This document shows positions 50,847 through 58,956 of a DNA stretch of 58,956 nt, in pieces. The position numbers and the translations under genes are program-made. The first letter of the stretch is position 1. Each line of letters starts with the position of its first letter. The notes beneath the pieces are model-generated. The model was given only the letters and a program-made list of their open reading frames with translations. It had not been told where the DNA came from and did no database searches. The DNA is from an uncultured Collinsella sp. (GTDB lineage Bacteria > Actinomycetota > Coriobacteriia > Coriobacteriales > Coriobacteriaceae): positions 1-58,956 of the forward strand of contig CABUXL010000011.1 of NCBI GenBank assembly GCA_902495525.1, in the 5' to 3' direction.

Positions 50847-53147
50847 TTACTCGGCAGCGGCCTTGAACTTGTTGTAGTTGATCAGGCAGCCGGCCTTGAC
50901 GATGGCACGCTCCTCGGCCGTCATATCGGCAATGTAGAGCTCAATCTGCTCGACCGTGCCGTCGGTGCGCACCACGTACGCGGCGATGTCCTTCAGGTCG
51001 CCATCGAGCGCAGCACGGATACCCGGCACGAAGACGTAATCGCCCACCTCAAAGTTGGGCTCGGCCTCCATCTGGAAGGGCACCATGCCCCAGTTCATCA
51101 CGTTGGAGCGATAGCGCTTGGTGGCGTACTCGTGGACGATGTTGGCCAAGCCGCCAATCACGCGCTGACAGCTCGCGGCCTGCTCGCGGGCAGAACCGTC
51201 ACCGGGCTTCTTGGCATAGAGCATGGAGCCGTACTCAGTCGCCTTGGCATCGGCCGCGACACCCGCGCCGGTCAGCGCCTCAAACACGCTGGCAAGCTCG
51301 GCATCGAGTGCCGCCAGGTCGCCCGCTGCCTCGCCGGCAACGCGGCGCTTTTCCACCGCGTCGACCTCCTTGGAGCGGCCCACGTAGGCAGGGTCGCGAC
51401 GGCTGAGCGTAAACTCGGCCAGACCCAGCGGGTTGGAGCGGAAGGAGCTCGTCTCGCCCGAGGGAATGAGCTCGTCGGTCGTGGTGACCGGGTCCATGAT
51501 CTTGGAGCACACCTTGAGCAGGATGTCGTCGCCGAGAGGCTCCATCGCGGGCCACGGCTTGATGTTGGGACCCTCGACCAGCTCGTCGGCAGGCTCCGCC
51601 TTGCCAAAGCCCCAGTACACGCGCTTCTTGTACGGCGCGTCGTCAAAGGTGTACTCGCAGGCCTCGTCCCAAGTCTCCTCGGGCAGGTCGGTCGCCGGCG
51701 TCAGGACGCCGCCGTTGGCAGCCGTCGCCGCAATGGAGCGAGCGTCCATCAGGGCCACGGCGCTCAGCTGGCCATTACCCGGCTTGGAACCCTCGCGGTT
51801 AGGGAAGTTACGCGTGGTGTGGCGGATGGACAGACCGTTGTTGGCAGGCGTGTCGCCGGCGCCGAAGCACGGGCCGCAGAATGCCGTGCGCACAATCGCG
51901 CCAGCCTCCATAAGGTCGTAGATATAGCCGCGGCGTGTAAGCTCAAGTGCCACGGGTTGGCTCGTGGGATAGACCGACAGCGAGAACTCGCCGCAGCCGG
52001 TGTTGGCGCCCTTGAGCACGCGGGCAGCCTGGACCACGGAGTCGTAGTTGCCGCCCGAGCAGCCGGCGATCACGCCCTGCTGCACGTGCAGCTTGCCATC
52101 GACGATCTTGTCGAGCAGGCTGAAGTGCGTCTTGCCCTCGCCGATCTTGGCGGCCTCGAGCTCCACCTCGTGCAGGATGTCCTCGAGGTTCTCGTTGAGC
52201 TCGTCAATCTCAAAGCCGTTGGAAGGATGGAACGGCAGCGCGATCATGGGCTTGATGCTCGACAGATCGACCTCGACGCAGCCGTCGTAGTAGGCAACAT
52301 CGGCGGGCTTGAGCTCGCGGTAGTCGTCGCCGCGGCCGTGCATGGCCAAAAATGCGTGTGTGTCCTCGTCGGTAGCCCAGATGCTCGACAGACAGGTGGT
52401 CTCGGTGGTCATGACGTCGACGCCGTTGCGGTAATCGGTCGTCATGCTCGCGATGCCCGGGCCCACAAACTCCATGACCTTGTTCTTAACGTAGCCCTTG
52501 GCAAAGACGGCACGGATGATGGCGAGCGCCACGTCGTGCGGGCCAACGCCGGGGCGCGGGGCGCCCGTGAGGTAGATGGCAACGACGCCGGGATAGGCGA
52601 CATCGTAGGTGTCGCGCAGCAGCTGCTTTGCCAGCTCGCCACCGCCCTCGCCTACGGCCATGGTGCCCAGGGCACCATAGCGGGTGTGCGAGTCGGAGCC
52701 CAGGATCATCTTGCCACAGCCGGCGAAATTCTCACGCATAAAGGAGTGGATGACGGCGATGTGCGGCGGGACGAAGATGCCGCCGTACTTCTTGGCAGCC
52801 GAGAGACCAAAGACGTGGTCGTCCTCGTTGATGGTGCCGCCCACGGCGCACAGCGAGTTGTGGCAGTTGGTGAGCACGTAGGGCAGCGGGAACTGCTCCA
52901 TGCCCGAGGCGCGCGCCGTCTGGATGATGCCGACAAAGGTGATGTCGTGGCTCGCCATGGCGTCGAAGCGAATCTTGAGCGCCTCGGGGTCGCCGGACGT
53001 ATTGTGTGCCTGGAGGATCGAATACGCGATGGTGCCGCGCTTGGCATCCTCGGGCGTCTGCGTAATACCGCGCTCGGCAGCCTCGGCCTCAGGCACAACC
53101 TCGCTGCCGTTACGCAGGTAGATGCCGTCCTCGTACAGCTTGACCAT
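50847..53147 (-). CDS. Aconitase-family hydratase
   Basis: 766 residues, the length of the bacterial hydratase branch of the aconitase superfamily. Conserved segments: QTARASGMEQFPLPYVLTNCHNS (first cysteine region), GSDSHTRYGALGTMAVGEGG (substrate-binding SDSHT), IAGCSGGNYDSVVQAA, and FCGPCFGAG with the Fe-S cysteines. The swivel domain is C-terminal (SFRSNPL, YRSNVMNWGMVPF). It most likely isomerises citrate/isocitrate or hydrates a related acid. The ATG at 53147 follows GGGAG; the in-frame extension to 53267 is unsupported. No other TCA-cycle gene is near. Confidence 0.9.
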   Translation of the reverse strand: MVKLYEDGIYLRNGSEVVPEAEAAERGITQTPEDAKRGTIAYSILQAHNTSGDPEALKIRFDAMASHDITFVGIIQTARASGMEQFPLPYVLTNCHNSLCAVGGTINEDDHVFGLSAAKKYGGIFVPPHIAVIHSFMRENFAGCGKMILGSDSHTRYGALGTMAVGEGGGELAKQLLRDTYDVAYPGVVAIYLTGAPRPGVGPHDVALAIIRAVFAKGYVKNKVMEFVGPGIASMTTDYRNGVDVMTTETTCLSSIWATDEDTHAFLAMHGRGDDYRELKPADVAYYDGCVEVDLSSIKPMIALPFHPSNGFEIDELNENLEDILHEVELEAAKIGEGKTHFSLLDKIVDGKLHVQQGVIAGCSGGNYDSVVQAARVLKGANTGCGEFSLSVYPTSQPVALELTRRGYIYDLMEAGAIVRTAFCGPCFGAGDTPANNGLSIRHTTRNFPNREGSKPGNGQLSAVALMDARSIAATAANGGVLTPATDLPEETWDEACEYTFDDAPYKKRVYWGFGKAEPADELVEGPNIKPWPAMEPLGDDILLKVCSKIMDPVTTTDELIPSGETSSFRSNPLGLAEFTLSRRDPAYVGRSKEVDAVEKRRVAGEAAGDLAALDAELASVFEALTGAGVAADAKATEYGSMLYAKKPGDGSAREQAASCQRVIGGLANIVHEYATKRYRSNVMNWGMVPFQMEAEPNFEVGDYVFVPGIRAALDGDLKDIAAYVVRTDGTVEQIELYIADMTAEERAIVKAGCLINYNKFKAAAE

Positions 53148-53399
53148 ACTGTCTCCCACTCTGCCCAAAAGATTTGGGCGCATAGCATACATTCGTTCAA
53201 TATCGTGCCATAGAACGGTTGCCAGCGGGTTACGAATCTGCACGTTCACTTTATCTCGGTAAAGCAAAGGACGAGCCCGGCGAGGGCCGGCAGATTTGGT
53301 GTAAGAGTGTCCCTTCGACTAGTCATTTAAGAACGTCCCCAATGACTACCCTACCGCATCCGGAGCAAGGCAACGCCGCAGGTAGAGGACGGACAGCGA

Positions 53400-53499
53400 G
53401 CGACGTCCGGAGCGAACAAGTTGGCATGAAAAAGGCAAGGCATAGACCTTCTGGTCATGCCTTGCCTTTTGAATGACAAATTGTCGCTCCGGACGTCGC
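53400..53499. terminator. Nested palindrome: hspR terminator inside a larger inverted repeat
   Basis: Inner stem AAAAGGCAAGGCAT/ATGCCTTGCCTTTT (14 bp, perfect, about 53429-53470) gives a T-run on both strands and serves hspR (minus). Outer arms GCGACGTCCGGAGCGA (53400-53415) and its complement (53484-53499) are 16 bp and perfect. Nothing else in 53148-53531 looks coding. Confidence 0.75.
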
Positions 53500-53531
53500 G
53501 CAGCGTCGGCCGTTCGGCAGAACGGCGGAAC

Positions 53532-53948
53532 CTACAGATCTCCGCCGGCGCCCAGCAGCTTGCGCATGACCTGTTCGGGGTTAACCGAGCCGTCGCGCGG
53601 GGCCAGGGCGGTGATCTTCTTCTGCATCTTGTACTCGTGCAGCTCGTCCTCGAGCTGGCGCACGCGGGCGCGGAGCTTCTCGTTCTCGCGCTCGCGCTCC
53701 TCGGCACGTTCCTTCATATCGAGGATACGCACCACGCCGGCAAGGTTGATACCCTCGTCGGTCAGCTGGTTGATGAGCTCCAGGCGCTCGATATCGGCAC
53801 GCGAATACAGACGCGTGTTGCCGCCCGAGCGCTGGGGATTCACCAAGCCTTTGGACTCGTAGACGCGCAGAGTCTGCGGATGCATGCCGGTCAGCTCGGC
53901 CGCCACGCTGATCATGTACAGCGGTTTGTTCCTATTGTCCTCGGCCAT
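53532..53948 (-). CDS. hspR: Heat-shock repressor HspR (MerR family)
   Basis: 138 residues. MerR-type winged helix: YMISVAAELTGMHPQTLRVYESKGLVNPQRSGGNTRLYSRADIERL (about 11-57 in sections), then a coiled-coil (about 75-110) and a basic tail. HspR binds HAIR sites with DnaK as co-repressor in actinobacteria. It is the last gene of the dnaK operon, 72 nt after dnaJ. A shared 27-bp element before dnaK and clpB is the candidate site. Confidence 0.93.
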   Translation of the reverse strand: MAEDNRNKPLYMISVAAELTGMHPQTLRVYESKGLVNPQRSGGNTRLYSRADIERLELINQLTDEGINLAGVVRILDMKERAEERERENEKLRARVRQLEDELHEYKMQKKITALAPRDGSVNPEQVMRKLLGAGGDL

Positions 53949-54020
53949 GCTACCTGACCCCTTTCCGTCTCGTTATCGTCCATCATAAGCCTGCGGACGT
54001 GGGCGTGCGCCGCGACCGCC

Positions 54021-54986
54021 CTAGTACGTCGCCTTGTAACGGTTGACCTTCTCGCGATAATCGCGCGTGTCGGCCTCGCGCAGCTTGGTCATAGCATCGC
54101 GCTCGTCATCGGACAGGTTCGTGGGGACCTGCACCTTGATCTCGACGAGCAGCGCGCCCGTACGGCCACGGTGCTTAACGTCGGGCGCTCCCATCTCCTT
54201 AAAGCGGAACTTCTTGCCCGTCTGGGTACCCGCGGGCACTTTCAAACGGACCGTCGCGCCGCCGGGCGTGGGCACGTCCACCGTGCAGCCGAGCGCCGCC
54301 TCATAGACCGAGACCGGTACCTCCATGGTCACGTCGGCGCCTTTGCGCTTAAACAGCGGGTGCTCCTCCACGTGCGTGGTCACGACCAGGTCACCGCGCT
54401 CGCCGCCGGCAACGCCGTACTCGCCGCGACGCTTGTAACGCAGCTTGCCGCCGTCGACCGCACCCGCGGGCACCGAGACCGTAATGGTCTGCTGCTCGCC
54501 TGTCGAGGGAATGCGATAGGTAACCTTGTGCGTCACGCCGCGAAACGCGTCCTCGGCCGTCACATCGACGGTCAGCGACAGGTCGCCGCCCTTGCGAGCG
54601 CGGCTGCGACCCGCACCGGCACCGGCAGCGCCCGCAGCCCCGGCAAAGCCCGAGCCCCAATCGCTACCCCAGGCACCGTTGCCGCTAAAGATGCTGTCGA
54701 AGATGTCGCCCCAGCCGCTGGCACCCGCGCCGGCACCGTAGCCGCCGCCATACGCGCCGCCTGCGCCCGGCATACCGCCGAACATGAGCATCTGGTCGTA
54801 CTCTTTGCGCTTCTTCTCGTCCGAAAGCGTCTCGTAGGCCTCGCTGATCTCCTTGAACTTGGCCTCGTCGCCGCCGGCATCGGGGTGATATTTTTGCGCG
54901 AGCTTGCGAAACGCGCTCTTGATCTCTTTGTCGGAGGCGCTCTTGGATACGCCCAGGATGTCATAGAAGGTTTTGCCTGCAGCCAT
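54021..54986 (-). CDS. dnaJ: J-domain co-chaperone DnaJ, class B (no zinc finger)
   Basis: 321 residues. J-domain (5-65) with the HPD motif in YHPDAGGDEAKF; Gly/Ala-rich linker (about 72-130); then two beta-barrel C-terminal domains (KGGDLSLTVDVTAEDAFRG, FRFKEMGAPDVK) without the CxxCxGxG zinc repeats of class A DnaJ. It stimulates DnaK ATPase and delivers clients. Shorter than E. coli DnaJ (376). GGAGAGGAG stands before the ATG. Between grpE and dnaJ is a strong hairpin (55059-55088). Confidence 0.93.
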   Translation of the reverse strand: MAAGKTFYDILGVSKSASDKEIKSAFRKLAQKYHPDAGGDEAKFKEISEAYETLSDEKKRKEYDQMLMFGGMPGAGGAYGGGYGAGAGASGWGDIFDSIFSGNGAWGSDWGSGFAGAAGAAGAGAGRSRARKGGDLSLTVDVTAEDAFRGVTHKVTYRIPSTGEQQTITVSVPAGAVDGGKLRYKRRGEYGVAGGERGDLVVTTHVEEHPLFKRKGADVTMEVPVSVYEAALGCTVDVPTPGGATVRLKVPAGTQTGKKFRFKEMGAPDVKHRGRTGALLVEIKVQVPTNLSDDERDAMTKLREADTRDYREKVNRYKATY

Positions 54987-55058
54987 CGTAGCTCCTCTCC
55001 TGTTTCATCCGCCGCCCAGCGGGCGGCGGCTCATGCTTTCATATGGCACTAGGTCAGA

Positions 55059-55088
55059 AAGGGCCCCGGGTGTTGCCCCGGGGCCCTT
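55059..55088 (-). terminator. Intercistronic hairpin between grpE and dnaJ
   Basis: 12-bp perfect stem AAGGGCCCCGGG/CCCGGGGCCCTT with a 6-nt loop, 5 nt beyond the grpE stop, followed on the minus strand by TCTG. Partial termination or processing could make dnaK-grpE more abundant than dnaJ-hspR. Confidence 0.65.
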
Positions 55089-55093
55089 CTCAA

Positions 55094-55936
55094 TTACTCC
55101 TCGGTGCTCTCGGCCGTATCGGCCGCAGCATCCTCGGGCGCCGCTTCGGGCTCCGGTGCGGGGCGCTTCTCGCCACCGTAGGTCACCGTCACCATCGCGG
55201 AACGCAGGATGCGATCCGCCATGCGGTAGCCCTTCTGGTATACGTCGTTGACGGTCTCGTCGTACTGCGACGTGTCCTCAACGCGACCCACGGCCTGGTG
55301 CTCGAGCGGATCGAACGCCTCGCCCTTGGGGTCGATGGGCTCAACACCCTCGTGCGCAAACACATCGAGCAGCTTGGCATGCACCGCGTCGACGCCGTCG
55401 ACGAACTGCTTAAAGTCATCGGCAAGCTCCTGGCTGCGGGCATGGTCAATCGCGCGCTCGATATCGTCGACCACCGGCAGCAGCGCGGTGACAAGCTTCT
55501 CGGTCGCGCGCTCGCGCTCGGCGATACGCTCATTGGCGGTGCGGCGACGGAAGTTCTCCCAGTCGGCCTGAAGACGGGCGGTACGCTCGGTGGCGTCCTT
55601 TGCCTTGTCCTCGGCGGCCTTCTGGGCCTCTGCCGCAGCATCGAGCTCGCTGCGCACGTCGGCGAGCTCCTTTTGGGCCTGCTCGAACTTGAGCTTAAAG
55701 TCGTTGTCGGCGGCTTCCTCACCGGCGCGGATAGCGGCTTCCACCATCTCGTCCTCGGTCATCGTCGCCTCCTTGTTGGAATCCTCTACCTGGTTCTCGG
55801 CAGCCTCGGCGGCCGCGGCCTCGTTGGCCTCGGTATCGTCGACGGCCTCTACGGGAATCTTCACGTCCTTCTCCTCAGAGTCAACGGGGGCGGTGCCAGT
55901 GGCAGCCGCCTCCGTGCGAGCTTTACGGGCGGACAT
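55094..55936 (-). CDS. grpE: Nucleotide exchange factor GrpE
   Basis: 280 residues, long for GrpE (usually about 190-220). An acidic N-terminal extension (1-80) precedes the long helical coiled coil (KLKFEQAQKELADVRSELDA) and the GrpE core: RLQADWENFRRRTANE, VTALLPVVDDIERAIDHA, VDAVHAKLLDVFAHEGVEPI, ETVNDVYQKGYRM and ILRSAMVTV. It releases ADP from DnaK. The ATG at 55936 is 2 nt after the dnaK stop. Confidence 0.95.
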   Translation of the reverse strand: MSARKARTEAAATGTAPVDSEEKDVKIPVEAVDDTEANEAAAAEAAENQVEDSNKEATMTEDEMVEAAIRAGEEAADNDFKLKFEQAQKELADVRSELDAAAEAQKAAEDKAKDATERTARLQADWENFRRRTANERIAERERATEKLVTALLPVVDDIERAIDHARSQELADDFKQFVDGVDAVHAKLLDVFAHEGVEPIDPKGEAFDPLEHQAVGRVEDTSQYDETVNDVYQKGYRMADRILRSAMVTVTYGGEKRPAPEPEAAPEDAAADTAESTEE

Positions 55937-55938
55937 GA

Positions 55939-57831
<1,893 letters not shown>

Positions 57832-57940
57832 TAGAAATTCCCTCTCTCTTGTGCGTTCGCGCCGCCTCGACGGTCTGTCGCGCGGCACTTCGGCTTGTCT
57901 TTCAGGATGTAGTGTATCCCCTTATGGGCCGGAATATACA

Positions 57941-57967
57941 AAATCTAAGTCAATTCATATAAGATTT
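57941..57967. promoter_or_regulatory. Heat-shock element before dnaK (HspR candidate site)
   Basis: Minus strand AAATCTTATAT-N5-GACTTAGATTT, 27 bp. Both 11-mers are identical to those of the clpB site (47579-47605); only the five central bases differ (GAATT here, ATAGA there). It is 110 nt before the start codon. Confidence 0.6.
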
Positions 57968-58094
57968 CTTATTGCTGAGAGTTTAGGTTCTCAAATGTGC
58001 AGGTAGATGCGCTGATTGAGTTCTCGGTAAATCTATCGAGATCTATGTAGAGATGGCTGAGGTTTTGGTCCGGGGGTGCCTGGGGCTGCCTTTC

Positions 58095-58264
58095 GGAAAG
58101 CTCATCCCGGTTTGAGCGCGGATTCCGGGTCGCAGCTTCCGTCTGAAGGCTCAACCGGAAACCATATCCCGTTTTGAGAGCTGATACCGGGTCGCAGTTT
58201 CCGCTAGCGGGCCCAACCGGAAACTGCGACCCGTTTTTCGGCCAAATAACGGGATGCCCTTTCC
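58095..58264. repeat. Three tandem 46-bp palindromic units, 62-bp period (array 3)
   Basis: Units 58095-58140, 58157-58202 and 58219-58264, all 46 bp, each a GGAAA-N(4-5)-(A/G)(T/C)CCCG arm and its reverse complement; spacers 58141-58156 and 58203-58218 are both 16 bp. It fills the gap between dnaK and the ferredoxin gene, together with the heat-shock element; no gene is present in 57832-58488. Confidence 0.85.
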
Positions 58265-58399
58265 GCAAGCACGCTCAATCGCCCTATATTTCAAGTCACC
58301 TTTAGCTAACATTTACGCAGCTCAACGGCCCCACCTGCGCGTTTTTTAGTAAACCTTGGCATACTCGGCGAACGGTATGAAGATGCCGGCCAGAGGGTA

Positions 58400-58427
58400 T
58401 TGCAAACGGTCGCTCCCGTGGTATGTT
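58400..58427 (+). promoter_or_regulatory. Candidate promoter of the ferredoxin gene
   Basis: TTGCAA (58400-58405), 16-bp spacer, TATGTT (58422-58427). The start codon is 62 nt downstream of the -10 box. Confidence 0.45.
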
Positions 58428-58488
58428 TTTGCCCGAATCAAACCGGCGCGCATCGTCTGTAGCGTCGGTCAACAGAGAGGAAACTACC

Positions 58489-58674
58489 ATGGCTCATCCC
58501 GTAATTGATGCCGACGAGTGCATCGCTTGTGGCGTTTGCGTCGACTCCTGCCCCGCTGGCGTTCTGGAGCTCCAGGACGTCGCTACCGTCGCTGACGAGG
58601 ACTCCTGCGTCGCCTGTGGCGCTTGCCAGGACGCTTGCCCCGCTGGCGCGATCACCGAGATCGTCGAGGAGTAA
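58489..58674 (+). CDS. 2[4Fe-4S] ferredoxin
   Basis: 61 residues, clostridial-type ferredoxin. Two CxxCxxCxxxCP sites: CIACGVCVDSCPAG (about 11-24) and CVACGACQDACPAG (about 40-53). It carries electrons at low potential in anaerobic metabolism, for example for pyruvate:ferredoxin oxidoreductase or hydrogenase. The ATG at 58489 follows AGAGAGGAAA. Single gene with its own terminator at 58717-58755. Confidence 0.97.
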   Translation: MAHPVIDADECIACGVCVDSCPAGVLELQDVATVADEDSCVACGACQDACPAGAITEIVEE

Positions 58675-58716
58675 CAACTCCCCCACTTGCACACTCAAAA
58701 GTACACCGTGCACAAA

Positions 58717-58755
58717 AAAAGGAGGCTTCCGCATCGCCGCGGAGGCCTCCTTTTG
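58717..58755 (+). terminator. Terminator of the ferredoxin gene
   Basis: Stem AAAAGGAGGC-TTCCGC/GCGGA-GGCCTCCTTTT (one bulge) around ATCGCC, then TTTTGC. It works in either direction. It lies 43 nt after the stop. Confidence 0.8.
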
Positions 58756-58793
58756 CATATGTGGGCAGCTAATTTGGAGCGGGACCCTTGGCA

Positions 58794-58956
58794 GTTGCGG
58801 TGGAATAGTTCCTGTTTTATGTCTTGGATGCCGATTTGGGGGTGCGGACAGAAAGTTGGACCGCGGGGCGGTCCGGACTGGAGGTTCGCATGTACAGCAG
58901 GGAGAAGGTCGAGCTCTTCCTCCTGGCGACGGAGGACGGCATGGGGCCGACCGCCG
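58794..58956 (+). mobile_element. Left end of an insertion sequence, cut by the window edge
   Basis: GTTGCGGTGGAATAGTTC (58794-58811) repeats the arm of the palindrome at 35901. About 40 bp later 'gcggacagaaagttggaccg' resembles a terminal repeat of IS3-like elements. An ATG at 58890 (GGAGG 5 nt before) starts an open frame MYSREKVELFLLATEDGMGP that runs off the window and looks like the HTH start of a transposase OrfA. IS family and full length cannot be set from 67 nt. Confidence 0.55.
58890..58956 (+). CDS. Transposase N-terminus (partial, runs off the window)
   Basis: 22 codons are visible (MYSREKVELFLLATEDGMGP, then TA). The sequence resembles the first helix of HTH domains in IS3-type OrfA proteins of Coriobacteriia. 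The ribosome site GGAGG is 5 nt before the ATG. The rest is outside. Confidence 0.5.
   Translation, partial: MYSREKVELFLLATEDGMGPTA

Overview
The window is a gene-dense, GC-rich stretch of bacterial chromosome from an actinobacterium. The most likely source is a gut member of the Coriobacteriia, close to Collinsella. The reasons are an actinobacterial Ser/Thr-kinase/FHA/PP2C/SEDS/PBP cluster, a dnaK-grpE-dnaJ-hspR operon, many sugar PTS genes, GTG and TTG starts, and translated proteins of Coriobacteriia type. This assignment is inference from gene content; no 16S gene is present.

Layout. 1-5.4 kb: recR-ybaB, a small membrane protein, dnaX, and a divergent membrane protein. 5.5-11.4 kb: an apparent secretion or signalling locus with a secreted small protein, two ABC permeases, an ABC ATPase, an exported protein, and a polytopic regulator with two LuxR-type helix-turn-helix domains. 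11.8-22 kb: the cell-wall and signalling operon, in order a polytopic kinase, two FHA proteins, a PP2C phosphatase, a natural SEDS-transpeptidase fusion, and PknB with four PASTA repeats. 22.4-28.4 kb: a sugar cassette (LacI, RpiB-type isomerase, AlsE-like epimerase, DeoR, PTS EIIBC, TIM-barrel epimerase) that resembles D-allose utilisation cassettes. 28.6-32 kb: a small island beside tRNA-Arg(CCT) carrying an EcoRII-like restriction-modification pair next to a truncated AAA ATPase, with a 115-bp direct repeat holding the tRNA 3' end at both sides. 32.3-35.6 kb: a mannose-family PTS with DUF956. 36-41.1 kb: hypA, a large iron-sulfur flavoprotein, a divergent TetR regulator with two perfect operators, and a polytopic membrane protein. 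41.4-44.7 kb: a membrane-anchored protein, a DUF4143-type ATPase and a small proline-rich protein. 44.9-50.4 kb: clpB, then three single-pass exported proteins bracketed by copies of a palindromic repeat. 50.8-58 kb: an aconitase-family hydratase, then hspR, dnaJ, grpE and dnaK (all minus strand). 58.5 kb to the end: a 2[4Fe-4S] ferredoxin and the first codons of a transposase.

How the parts work together. The kinase/FHA/phosphatase genes surround the septal or elongation peptidoglycan synthase, as in other actinobacteria, so phosphorylation probably controls wall synthesis. HspR probably represses both the dnaK operon and clpB: the two promoters share a 27-bp element. The PTS and allose-type genes feed hexose phosphates into glycolysis.

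The most unusual signals are non-coding. A dispersed family of exactly 46-bp palindromes occurs in tandem arrays with an exact 62-bp period at three intergenic sites (11.5, 32.2 and 58.1 kb). A second palindrome family separates the 47.6-50.7 kb exported-protein genes. Three 17-bp direct repeats with an exact 34-bp period precede the truncated ATPase. tRNA-Arg is followed by an inverted copy of its own 3' half.
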